Of a DNA stretch of 37,639 nt, positions 1 through 10,380 are shown in pieces. Numbering within the stretch: position 1 is the first letter of the stretch; every line of letters begins with the position of its first letter. The DNA is from Nemertoderma westbladi (lineage: Eukaryota; Xenacoelomorpha; Nemertodermatida; Nemertodermatidae), in assembly GCA_032718475.1 (NCBI GenBank), contig JAUCBJ010005280.1, positions 1 to 37,639 of the forward strand, in the 5' to 3' direction. Position numbers and translations under genes: made by a program. The notes beneath the pieces are model-generated. The model had not been told where the DNA came from. It did no database searches and worked only from the letters and a program-made list of their open reading frames with translations.

Positions 1-6
1 AGCGGT

Positions 7-212
7 ACTCGTCGGATACAGTGGACCCTCCTGAATGCAGGCAGCTTTCTGCATTTTTTTGCAATTTTCTGCTCTTTTGTTTTGTCAAATTGTTTATTGT
101 TTTGGTTCCTTCTGGCCACCACTGTAACCTGCTCCTTTACTTTTCAATTTTGTTTGTGATTTGTTGTGATTCTGAAATCAACATTCAGGAGGGTCCCCTG
201 TATCCGACGAGT
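7..212. mobile_element. Short TIR element (MITE-like)
   Basis: The segment is bounded by 31 bp inverted repeats at 7-37 and 182-212 that differ at one position. The outer ends read ACTCGTCGGATACAG. The 206 bp span has no credible coding capacity, so a non-autonomous DNA transposon is the simplest reading. I could not find a convincing target site duplication next to the repeats, so the superfamily is open. The interior at about 84-145 carries one copy of a roughly 68 bp sequence that also occurs near 23110 and, in tandem, near 27050. Confidence 0.6.
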
Positions 213-388
213 GCCCAACCAACTTTACGAAACTACCTGCTCGCTAACTTTTGGTCCACAGTTGGCAACTAGACAATTATTGCCATAAAATCGAAGAACA
301 ACAGCACGTCGCCATCATCATCATCACTCCACTACTGGCACGGTTGGTCTGAGTCATTCCATCATCATAGGCATGTACAGAACAGAGG
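213..388. other. Unassigned spacer
   Basis: Short non-coding stretch between the TIR element and the LINE fragment. It has an imperfect CAT-rich run near 313-330. Nothing else is recognisable. Confidence 0.5.
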
Positions 389-985
389 GAGTCCTACAAG
401 AAATGAAAACGAATTATGTTGGTGGCCGATCTCAAGAAGGGCAACCTAACACATGTCTTATAGTGGATATCGAAGAGTTATCAAAAAAGAAAAACAGACA
501 TCTGGCTGTTATCTTTGTTGACTTCTTCAAGGCCTTCGATTCAGTCTCTTGACCACGTATGTTCAGAATACTTGCATTATATGGGATTCCTGGGGAAATT
601 TATGCAGCAATCAGATCAGTATACGATGGTTCGACACCATTTGTATTGTGTAAACTGCTGATGGTGACACAAATCCATTCGGGAGGTCCGGCCGCAGGGA
701 AATACGTTACTTTCTCGTAAGGCGATAAAACCTATAACGCAAGCTGAATTCACATCGAATTCTAATAATTATTGAGTCGAGTTATTTCAGGAGCTTCAGG
801 GAGACACATTTTTGTTCATAATTGTGGTTGATGTCCTTATACCACCTTAATTAACATGTGGTGATGATAACTTTAAGACAAAATTTTGACAGTTAACTTG
901 GACAGTCCTCTGGAAATTTATTATCGCATGAGCATAAGCACTAAGGATGATGCCCCAAGCTTTTGCATGAGCACGTGGATGATTT
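389..985 (+). pseudogene. RTE-like LINE reverse transcriptase fragment, heavily deleted
   Basis: The DNA matches the better preserved LINE at 25143-26360 in several blocks. The block at 389-450 matches its start. The block at 494-640 encodes the palm motif reading VIFVDFFKAFDSVS. The blocks near 795-835 and 930-985 match later parts of the RT gene. About 190 bp is missing near 450 relative to the other copy, and about 110 bp of unrelated sequence sits at 680-795. Stops and frameshifts make it a dead copy. It lies just upstream of the transporter gene, so it would be in the 5' flank or an intron. Confidence 0.75.
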
Positions 986-987
986 CC

Positions 988-1096
988 ATAACATCGTTGA
1001 TTTTTATTAGTAATGGCCCTAATTTATTAGATAACATTATTGATTTTTATTAGTTAAGGCCCTAATTTATTACATAACATTATTTATTTTTATTAG
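988..1096. repeat. 43 bp tandem repeat, about 2.5 copies
   Basis: Units start at 988, 1031 and 1074 with a 43 bp period. Each contains TTTTTATTAG, and the two full units also contain GGCCCTAATTTATTA. The third unit is partial. The array ends about 20 bp before the polypyrimidine tract upstream of the transporter exon. Confidence 0.8.
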
Positions 1097-1113
1097 TTTT
1101 ACTTAGATTAACC

Positions 1114-1133
1114 ATTTTTTTTCTTCGTTCCAG
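1114..1133 (+). promoter_or_regulatory. Candidate 3' splice acceptor of the transporter exon
   Basis: A pyrimidine tract at 1114-1131 leads directly into CAG at 1131-1133. The transporter frame is open from 1134 onward, with no ATG near the start of the homologous region. This arrangement fits an intron acceptor. It could also be chance, if the gene is a 5'-truncated retrocopy. Confidence 0.45.
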
Positions 1134-4100
1134 AGTGAATGCGTAACAAGACGAACAAGAATTACTATTTTGGGATTATTGATAAGAGTTTATTTGAAAG
1201 AATACTTATTATGTGCTTTCTTGAATATCATTTATGAAATTTGCCTTATAATTAGATTAATATTTTTTCGACGTTTGATTGCGTACTATTTACAAATCGA
1301 AAGCAGTACTTCACTTGAAAGCGCATTGGTCGATTGTCTCATAATTGGAATCGCATCTTTTATATCAGTACTGGCATTTACAAATTCGAATTTCTATTCT
1401 TTTCTATTATGGAATAAGATTAAAGTTGGATGCAGTGCACTTATCTATGGCAAACTCCTGACATTAGATGCAGGAGGAATCCAAAGTACGACAATCGGCC
1501 AGATAACTAACCTGTTGTCATCTGATGTTGGACGATTTGAGACAATGGCGATCTATGGAAGCTATTTAGTCTCAATCCCTATTGTTATAATTCTATGGTT
1601 CCCATTGATGTATTACTATATTGAGTGGTCTGGTATTTTTGGATTATTTCTCTCCATTTTAGTTATTCCATTGAGTTTAGGGTTGTCAGAAATATTTAGC
1701 AGATTACGTGTTAAAGCTGCAGCATTAACTGATCGAAGAATAACATTGTTGAGTGAAATATTAGTTGGAATGAAAGCAGTAAAAGCATATGGTTGGGAGG
1801 AATTATTTGAAGAAGCTATAAAAATGGCTCGAAGCAAAGAATTTTTACAAATAAGTAAGATCATGTATTGCCATTCGTTCTACACTGTAAACTTCTTTGC
1901 CTATGTCAATATTGTAACATTTTTTGTTTTTGTATTATATTCAGCACTGGAATTTAAATTAAATATTATCACTGTACTAACCGCTAACATTATGTTCTCC
2001 ACTTTACTCACAAATGTAATGGAATTTGCTGTCTCTTTGCGAGATTGTGGTGAACTTAAGAGTGTTTTTCAAAGAATAGATAAATTTCTTGGTTTCAAGT
2101 ATAATTATTTAATTGACGTGGAATGGTTAGAAAGTAGTAAAAAAGATAAAATCATGTTAGATCCTAAAGATATTTTTCTATCTGTTGATAATATTTCTGG
2201 GAGATGGGCAAACAACACCCCATATGTGATACATAATCTAACATTTAAAGCATATTTTGGGGAGATTGTTTACGTAATAGGACCAGTTGGTTCTGGAAAG
2301 TCTAATCTACTGCAGGCAATATTAGGAGAGTTGCCTATAGAAACTGGATCTATAAATAAGAATGGGAAGATGGCCTATGTATCGCAAACACCATTCATAT
2401 TCTCGGGAACTATACGGGACAATATCCTACTGGGCCAAACATTTGAGGCAAAATGGTTTAACGAGGTTCTCGATCTTAGCTGTTTAACAATGGATCTATT
2501 AAATTTTAAAGATGGGGATAATACTTTAGTTGGAGAAAAAGGTATTTCATTATCTGGTGGCCAAAAAGCTCGTATTGCTTTAGCGAGAGCGGTTTATTCT
2601 AGAGCAAATATATATCTTATGGATGATCCTCTTTCAGCTGTGGACAGACGAGTGGCCAATAACTTAGTAGATAACTGTTTGAAGCACTGCCAATCAAGAG
2701 GTATTGTAATTATCGTTACCCACCTACTGCAAATTATCCCTTCAAATTCAAGAATTGTATCTCTTTATGACAATGATGTCTATAAATCGCTAAACATGGA
2801 GTTCTCATCACAAACTTATAACGAAACTAACATAAGTTTATCTCGAACTTATGAAAGCGAAATGATCGAAGGTGATAAATTCGATATTATGATAGATTCT
2901 GTTAGTGATTCGTTCATGGAAAGAACAAATGATTCCGGATGGATACCTACTCTGGTCTTTATAATGGCTGGTTTATCTGGACCGCGGCTTATAGTTTTAA
3001 CATTATCTTTACTATTTTTATTGATGCATTTAACATTATCAGATTATTGGTTGGTAACTTGGGCTATGCAAGAATCTATAAATGACACACAAGATATTGA
3101 GTACAATGATGAAAATATTATTATGAAATTTATCGCTGAGAGCAATTGGAGTGGCATTGTACTTGGGTATGCATACCTGGTTTTTTCATACTTAGTTTGC
3201 ATAACTTTCAGTATGTTTGCAGCATATACTATTGTTCTGGGCGATTCTAACAATGTACATAGAAGAATTCTAAAAACAGTATTGCATGCACCAATGGCAT
3301 TTTTTCATAATAATTCAGCAGGAGGTATATTGAACCGATTCTCGAAGGACTTGGGAATATTGGACAACATAATCGCGGACTCACTTGCAGATATGTTGCA
3401 ATATATATGTCGTTGTTTTCTTGTTATTTTACTTGCGGGGATATCTAATCCACTTTGATGATATCAATTCCCACACTTATCGCTGTTATATGGATACGAA
3501 ATTATATAATGAAAAGTCTTAAACAGGTGAAGTTTCTGGAAGGATCAGCAAGGAATCCAGTATATCAGCATGCCTCTGATACCATAGAAGGCCGAGTTGT
3601 AATAAAGGCATTCGGGATTCAGGCAATTTATTTGAAACGTTTTCTCTACCACCTGGATAATCACACTGGATCATTGTTTATGGTTTATGGGCTCCAATCA
3701 TTGCTTACTATCAGTGTTTCTATGTTTTATGCTGTCTTTACCATATTGTTTTTACTCATATCTTTGTATATGGATAGCTTTGTATCAAAAGAAGTATTAG
3801 GTATAGCAGTAACATATGTGTTTGGCTTTGTAAATTTTTTAGCATTTATTATGTTCGATTCGGCAGTGCTGGAACTGCATTTAACATCTGTTGAACGAGT
3901 TCTTGATTACACAAAACTAGACCAAGAGGCTGCATTCCATATACCTAGTGTTCAACCTCGAATTACTTGGCCGAGTGCCGCAATTATTTATTTCAAAAAT
4001 GTTAAACTTACATACGGTGATAATGAGGTGTTGCATGGAATCAATTTTGTAACTCGGCCTTTTGAGAAAATAGGAATTGTAGGACGAACAGGAGCTGGTA

Positions 4101-4744
4101 AATCCTCATTGTTTACAGTATTGCTTCCCCTTGTAGAACCTCAAGGAATAATCATGATAGATGATGTTGATATAACAGAAATTGGTTTACATGATTTACG
4201 GAAGTCAATAGCAGTCATTCCACAGGACCCCGTTCTGTTTCAAGGTACTTTGCGTTACAACTTAGATCCTTTTAGTGAATTTGACACTATAGAAATCATG
4301 AAAGCTCTAGAATGCGTTCAATTGAAAACATCACTAGAAATGAGACCCCTTTCTAATTGGGGTTATGGTTCTATTAGCCTCTCTGACAAGAAAACAGCAG
4401 ACGTTTTGGATTTTGAAGTTGAAAACCGTGGCAGTAACCTCAGCGTTGGGGAGAAGCAGTTAGTTTGTTTAGCAAGAGCAATGTTAAGAAACTGTAAAGT
4501 TGTGCTTATTGATGAGGCAACATCATCCATTGATCAGTTTACAGATGGAATTATACAGAAGATAATTTCAAATAATTTCTCTAAAGCAACTGTGTTCACA
4601 ATATCCCACAGGATTAATACTTTCGTGAACTGCGACAGGATAATAGTGATGAGTGAAGGAAAGATTGTAGAATTTGAAGAACCAGAATGTTTACTTGAAG
4701 ATAAGAACAGCTTCCTATATAACGTAGCTAATGAGGAACACTAG
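1134..4744 (+). CDS. ABCC4/MRP4-like multidrug resistance-associated ABC transporter, N-terminus missing, one frameshift
   Basis: Encodes a two-half ABC exporter of subfamily C, which pumps organic anions and conjugates across the plasma membrane using ATP. The order is TMD1 (about 1170-2080), NBD1 (about 2180-2760), TMD2 (about 2930-3930) and NBD2 (about 3990-4740). NBD1 shows Walker A GPVGSGKS at 2280, signature LSGGQ near 2550 and Walker B LMDDPLSAVD with Asp in place of the catalytic Glu, as is usual in ABCC proteins. NBD2 shows Walker A GRTGAGKSS near 4083, signature LSVGEKQ, Walker B LIDEATSSID and switch His in ISHR. About 1190 residues remain, against roughly 1325 in human ABCC4. The missing part is the N-terminal segment before the first helices. 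One base is lost near 3455, just after SNPL; homology continues in the next frame. No intron interrupts 3.6 kb, which is unusual for this family. It could be a young pseudogene, a retrocopy, or a functional gene with an assembly error. Confidence 0.85.
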
Positions 4745-4988
4745 CAATCTAAAATACGAATTTCGAAAGTTCAAATGTTATGTGTTAAAGGGTGCAGGGT
4801 AAAATAATAATAGCAACAAATATTGGATAAGTATTGTAGTTGAATGTTTGACAATTGAAAGTGAAAATTTTTGTTATTCCAAATATTTATTCTACAAATT
4901 AATATTAATATCAAATTTAAATTAACTAATATTTATTGCATGGTAAATAATGTATAACTTTATTTTCATTATACTCGAGATATTTTAT
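4745..4988. other. AT-rich 3' flank of the transporter
   Basis: Non-coding and AT-rich. I see no AATAAA signal and no poly(A) tail after the stop codon. Confidence 0.5.
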
Positions 4989-5398
4989 TTATTTGTGGTT
5001 ACTGGATTTATTCAATTCGCAATCGTTGCAGCTGGCGACCATTGTTGTTACATCGTTTGTAATTCCAGGCCAAAAAACGCATTGCCTAGCTCTCCTGAGT
5101 GTCCGATCTCTGCCCTGATGGGCTGCGTGTAATCCGAGTAATATGTCTTTTCTCATGGTTTCTGGTATGACTATACGTTCTTCACCATACACGACAATGC
5201 CGTTGAATGCAGAAAGTGCATTACGATAAATCCAATATGGGCGACAATTAGTAGAAACAAGGTTTTTAATTTGAGGAAACACATTTATCACAATTTTCAA
5301 TAATTCACAGTATGTGGCATCACCTGCAGCATTTTTCTTTACCTTTTGGCACGACATATCGATGGTGTTTATCTTTATTGAGTTATTGCTGATCTGAT
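4989..5398 (-). pseudogene. Ty3/gypsy integrase zinc-finger fragment
   Basis: On the minus strand the reading frame shows the start of a gypsy integrase. A segment PYWIYRNALSAFNGIVVYGE is followed by RIVIP, then the H2C2 finger with HAAHQG and, 29 residues later, C-x2-C in ASCNDCE. The WPGI motif sits between them. The integrase catalytic core and everything downstream are absent. The frame continues past 5400, but there it runs antisense through the LINE tail and has no meaning. The fragment is cut on one side by the LINE 3' end at about 5404. Confidence 0.8.
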
Positions 5399-5403
5399 TG
5401 CAG

Positions 5404-5703
5404 TGACTAGCTCGGCACTTGAACACAACCGCCTCCGCTTTGCAGGACATTGCTTTCGCAGCGAGGACCAGCCAGTGCATAATCTTGTACTTTGGCAGCC
5501 TCATGGAGTGAATAAGCATGGCGGACAGCCCATGACTTTCTTGAGACGCATCTTAAAGGACACTGGCCTTGAAGATGCGGATGATCTAGCAAATGTCATG
5601 GGTGATAGGGAGTTGTGGCGGCGCAATTTTGTCGACAAGCCGGCCCAGCATTTTTAAAAATGCAGCTGCAATGCAGCATGCCGATCCTAGCAGTAGTAGT
5701 AGT
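5404..5703 (+). pseudogene. 3' end of an RTE-like LINE with TAG/AGT-repeat tail
   Basis: The reading frame 5403-5657 encodes the C-terminal tail of the RTE-like reverse transcriptase: a RFAGHC motif, then GGQPMTFLRRILKD, then a GDRELWRRNF end. This layout resembles the C-terminus of RTE-clade proteins. The stop is followed by about 35 bp of 3' UTR and an (AGT)n run at 5692-5703, which I read as the LINE's simple-repeat tail. The copy is 5' truncated. A second copy of this tail lies at 28391-28622. Confidence 0.75.
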
Positions 5704-5762
5704 ATGCTTCCCCCATCCATTCCAACCTTATCCGATAGCCTCACCCTCCCCGGTGTCCCCAT
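5704..5762 (+). pseudogene. 59 bp scrap of a second LINE fused to the LINE tail
   Basis: This stretch is nearly identical to 28623-28681, where it continues into a second LINE's thumb region. Here it ends abruptly at 5762. The shared fusion is discussed in the findings. Confidence 0.65.
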
Positions 5763-5914
5763 GACTGAAAACTGTCCGAAATTTATTGAAGCTTATGAAA
5801 TTGCATGATCATGAATGAATTCATATAAAGCAAAAATTGTAAAAAGGGTTTAGAAACGACGGATGGATTTTTCGTGTGAAAAAAATGTCATTCTGAGATA
5901 ATTGCCTTCAAAGT

Positions 5915-7913
5915 TCAATAGAGAACTAAAAGAGAACTCTCTAAGCCGTTTGAGGATGTACAATCAAAAGACCCTGTTACCTTCTCCCCCCATGGTGTTT
6001 CCTCCCTATCCAAGATCCACGGGCAGGTCAAACACCTCGCCCACCCGCAAGGCTTGTTCCCTTGCCACCCTGCCCTCTCTCGCTTCCTAACGAGAAGATT
6101 CTCCAACTTAAACCCCCTCTTCGCTGTCAAACCCACAGATAAATCCCATCGATTGAGAGCCCCCTCGTACTTCCTAACCACGTCCCTAAATGCCCCTTTC
6201 ACTTCCATTACTCACAGGCATAAAAACCCTCTGCTTGGCTGCACCCGCCCCTCCGTTGGGACCCGCCCGGCCCGGCTTGGCCCAGCTCTGGACCCCACGA
6301 ATATCATTCAGGAAATCCAAAGGGTACCCCATAGCCCAGCAATCGGTCAAATACCTGTCTCTAGCTTTCCCAAACTCCTCCCCTCCCCCGGTCAGTCTCC
6401 AGAATCTAGTAACCTGCCCCTTAACCACACCCTTAAGTACCCTATCATCGTGAAAACTACAGTAGGGTATGGGTAACTTGTTTGACAATGGCTTAAAATG
6501 CACCGCTGTAGATATCGACCTGTCCCCCCTATTAAAAAATAAGTCCAAATCTTAAAAAGGTCGATTTTACGTTCGAGAATTCTACGGTAAATTTTATTGA
6601 GTCCTTACCAAACACAATCTCGCTAGCCCCATTATACTCATCCGTAATTAACTGCTTCTCCCTGAGAGACAGGACCTTCCCGAATATCCCCTCCCCGTCA
6701 TCCACAAACGTCTTAAAATACGTCGCACCAAATAATGTTATCAACCCTACATGTTCATGTACCCGATTAACCATCAATACCGCAATTGACTTCCCAGCTG
6801 GCCCCCCCCCATAGCTAAACCTTTAATCAATAAATAGAATTTCCCAAAAGCACAAAAATAGGTGTGAGATATAACAAATAACAGTAGTGCATTAATCTGT
6901 CCTAAGGTGTATCCCGTCGCGTCCAATATATCAGGGTTCTCGTTGATTGTTGTCGTAATCGCTTGGGTCACCAGGGAATGGTCAACAGACGGGTACATAT
7001 CCACCACGTCCAGCGCCATAAAGGTGACCTCATCGTGCGGATCCCTCGGCAACTGCCGTCGAGCCGTTGCCGAGTCCGGCACGAAATGGGACATTCTCTC
7101 CAACAGGGGCTGGATAAGTGTATTTAGTAGCTGAGCTGGCCTCTCCGATACCGTTCCCGTTGCTGATATAATCAATCTCGCCTTGGGGACCCTCACCCCC
7201 CCACCCCAGTCTATCCATACCGAGGGATCTTTATGGTCCTTAAATAGGGTAAAAACGTAACCCAAAGCTGGGCGCTTCACTACCAGGTACTCTCGTAATG
7301 CAGCATCCCCTATGCTATGTTCTCGTAGTAGGCGTTTCAACCGGGCTACATACTTGTTTGTTGGGTCACGCGGCAACTCCTCGTATATGGATTCGTCCCC
7401 CAGGGCCCTCTTTATTTCCCGCTCCTTTATCCCCGCATCGATAACGACCACATTTCCCGTCTTGTCCCCTATAATGATATCGATTCACTCGTCCCGCTTT
7501 AATTTCTTCAGATCAGTGCGTTGATGCGAGTCTAGATTCGATGCTCTCTTCGGTAGCATGGCCACCTTCTCCGCCGCGCAGTGCAGTTCGCTAATAAAAG
7601 ATTCTAAAACGGGGTCGGTACACGGTCGGGCTACATACCGAGCCTTAAAGGGAATGGAATAGGGAATATAGTTTAGCTCCCCTCTCAATGCATCCGGACC
7701 GTCGTTCCCCGATAGAAACGGGTGCACCCTCGCTCCCGGCTCCCGAGTTCTGTCATCCCGAATCAAGCGTCGGTACCCTAAACTCCTCCTCGGAGTCTGG
7801 TCCCCTCCTCCCGCATCACACCCACGATAAGGTGTAGATTCTGCCATGATTGGATAAATCCCTATGTCGGCTCGACTTCCGCTGCCCTGCAGCTCGTCGA
7901 CTCCACTGAACAA
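5915..7913 (-). pseudogene. Penelope-like element polyprotein, decayed, lacking the GIY-YIG nuclease
   Basis: On the minus strand, from 7913 downward, five blocks form a Penelope-type reverse transcriptase. The N-terminal block (7913-7485) continues in the same frame after one TGA (7485-7487) into the RT core, which shows GDKTGNVVVID, LFKDHKDP and ALDVVDMYPSV with the catalytic Asp. A run of nine G at 6802-6810 (minus strand), in GLAMGG, coincides with a frameshift. The next block carries the FVDD box (usually YxDD). The following block shows KPLSNK and FKGQ-like VKGQVTRFWR. The last block (6208-5915) has LENLLVRK and a Cys-rich linker PCGWARCLTC typical of PLEs with a finger before GIY-YIG. 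The nuclease itself is missing; homology stops at about 5940. At least three frameshifts and one stop make it inactive. Confidence 0.8.
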
Positions 7914-8046
7914 GTTCCTCGCGATGCTCCTAGTCGGAAAAGCATCCTATAATATCGGTGTTGAGACTCGCGGACATCCTCCTTCCCCGCCTGGGGAAAC
8001 CGTTGCGCCCCCCCCCCCCCTCCACCCCACCCCCACTCTCCCTTAG

Positions 8047-8302
8047 GTTCTCACGAATCCCTAAATTTCTGATAGAATGTGCACAATTCTAGCTCAGTCG
8101 ACCGACACGTGCTGTGTTATTAGTTAGAGACCTGATGGCAGGGAAATAATAAAACAATGGCAGGAAAACTTTAAAGTGCTAATTATGAACAATGGAGATT
8201 TTAATTTTATTTATTTGTGGGGAAGTATTTGTAGTTATGCACTGAAACGTTCTAGAACAACCTAATAATGACGCAGTGACATACTGGAATACTGTACATA
8301 CA
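8047..8302. other. Non-coding spacer after the Penelope-like element
   Basis: A C-rich run at about 8009-8040 closes the Penelope-like side. The rest is AT-rich and has no recognised feature. Confidence 0.4.
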
Positions 8303-9042
8303 GTACAGGCCACCAGAAAACGCAAATTTGTACAATTGTGAACACATTTTATCAAATGTGTACCAGTGTAATGTAATGTTGTTGAACGGGACAATTGAAC
8401 ATAATTGAATTGGCAACAACCAAAATTTTTTCGCCAAAGGATACAATTGAATACTTTTGAAACGCTTAGTAATCTGGAAACTCTCTGTAGTTTGCCGCTA
8501 ACTGTCACTCACTGCAGCTGGAAATGCGATAAGGATATTGTTTACCTTTATAGTGTGCGGTTAATGGTGTCTAGTAGGCAGGCCTATAGTTAGTGATGTT
8601 AAGGCATCTTCTGGTGTTTCTCTGTGCCCTCTCGGAGTCAGACTAATGGCGCGACATCTCCCTGCACTAAATTAATTATTCAATGGTCTAGGCTCCTCCA
8701 TCCATATGCCCATCCACTCCCATACACCCCATGAACATTAACAGTGTGCGGTTAGTAGTCTCTATATACACTCCATGAACCTCCATGTGGTCTTGTATGT
8801 AGTTCTCTCTCTACCAATACAGCCCATGTCCGCAATGTTACGCCCTGGGGGCTCTCTCATCTACCTGATATCAGACATACAGGCGCACCGCACACAAAGC
8901 CTTTGTCGGTCCCAGCAAGTCAGCCTCCTGCTGTGTGATCTAGAAGATAACTCGCCATAACCTGCCAATCAGACGACTTGAACAAATGTGTTCACATGTG
9001 ATCACATTGGATGAAATCTGCTTTTTCTGGTGGCCTGTACTG
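8303..9042. mobile_element. Tc1/mariner-like MITE with TA target duplication
   Basis: Inverted termini begin CAGTACAGGCCACCAGAAAA at 8303 and end with its complement at 9042. Weaker pairing extends about 40-60 bp further inward. The dinucleotide TA flanks both ends (8301-8302 and 9043-9044), which fits the TA target site of the Tc1/mariner superfamily, as does a CAGT start. The 740 bp interior has no transposase ORF, so it would be non-autonomous. The superfamily call rests only on the ends. Confidence 0.65.
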
Positions 9043-9046
9043 TAGT

Positions 9047-10297
9047 TGTAAAAGCTTTTGCGGATATAACCAGTCATTTTTCTCCACAATAAACTGTTTA
9101 GTTGTTTTAGCGGACATAACAAGCCATTTTCTCCGCAATGTACCCTGTAGGTGTTTTAGCGGACATAATAAGCCATTTTATGCCACAATACGCCAAATAC
9201 TCTAAATACAGTGTAGTTCAGATGACGAAATCTGTCAGCTGATTTGATGTCGATGTGGAGCTTTCTTAACTTTCCTTGTTCGGCTCGCTCGACCAATCAG
9301 AGCGATTTTCATTTTATTTTGCACAGAGGCCTATGGAAAACCGCGCAATGCATGACGGTCTTTGTTTACCTTTCTGAGCGAGAACAACTGCTTGGAAATT
9401 ATTCTGTACTTCTGTGTTAGAAGTTTCAGACTTTGGCCAACATTAGACGGCTTTGATTACAAGAACGTAAATCTATTATCTGCACTCTGGCCACCTGAAC
9501 AACTGTAAACCAAACTGCATCACCTGGACTGACTGGATGCATTACTGGCCCTACTGCACTGTGCAACTGTGCAACTAACCATAAAACTGGTTACTTGGCA
9601 CCTGCGGTACCGGTATCACCGATACTGGCTGAATATCACTGCATTATTGTACTTCTGTTTACTGTCTGTTATTAATGGTTATATGTTGATGGATATGTTG
9701 TTATATTTGGAGAATATCGATAAATAATTATAAAACCCCATCTTCTTGATTACTAAAGGTTAGAGGGACCGGTTACCGGTAGCAATTGCGACTTACATTA
9801 CAGTGGTTTTAGTGTGCATTCAAAGCATTCAAATGCTATTTCATAATCCCTACATGTGTCAGTTGCTATCCTCCTTATATATGATCAAATTCAGTGACGG
9901 TCGGCAGATCAGTGTGCAGCAGTGTGAAATCGTATGCAGCAGTGTGACAGATAATAAAGCATATCCTAAAGAATGCGCTATTTACGAAAATCATTAGCCA
10001 TCTCGTTGTGTTTAGTATAAGTCATAACTCTGTTTTATACTTAAAACGCCACATCCTAAAGGAACTGTTAATATTTCCCTGAAAGTGAATAATATTGTCA
10101 GAGATTATATAGTAACAATCAATCGAATAATACAGTAGGTCTGCAATGCAATAAGGTCAAAGCATCCGAATCCAGTCTCCCTTAACTGTGGGTTAATGAT
10201 CGCGCATAGACTGGCTTCGGCTAATGTTACTTCATGTGCATTAAATAATTGTTATAGGCTAAAGTCGATTTATAAACAAGAGGACACCTAAAATTGG
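9047..10297 (+). repeat. 5' LTR of the BEL/Pao element
   Basis: Aligned by eye with 20391-21633 it differs at roughly 20 positions plus a few small indels, mostly C/T or A/G changes. It contains three roughly 49 bp subrepeats near its start, TATA-like sequence near 9718-9735, and an AATAAA at 9953-9958 that could be the polyadenylation signal. It abuts the TA-flanked MITE with only a few bases between. Confidence 0.8.
9053..9202. repeat. 49 bp subrepeats within the LTR, three copies
   Basis: Three consecutive units carry TTTTxGCGGAxATAA, then a CAxTTT stretch, then a CCxCAAT segment. The period is about 49 bp. The same array is present in the 3' LTR at about 20397-20546. Position at the LTR start suggests repeated enhancer-like sites, but that is inference. 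Confidence 0.65.
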
Positions 10298-10310
10298 ATA
10301 GTTCTTTTTA

Positions 10311-10380
10311 CAGAACACAGCAGAACACAGTAGAACACAGCAGAACACAATAGAATACAGACGGAACATAGGCGAACACA
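10311..10380. repeat. 10 bp tandem repeat, seven units
   Basis: The unit is CAGAACACAG, with five good and two degraded copies at an exact 10 bp period. It begins 14 bp after the 5' LTR, in the region where a primer binding site and packaging signals normally lie. Confidence 0.8.

Noticed and set aside
6186-6476. Plus-strand proline-rich frames
   Set aside because: They are antisense to the Penelope-like element, whose conserved motifs are clear on the minus strand.
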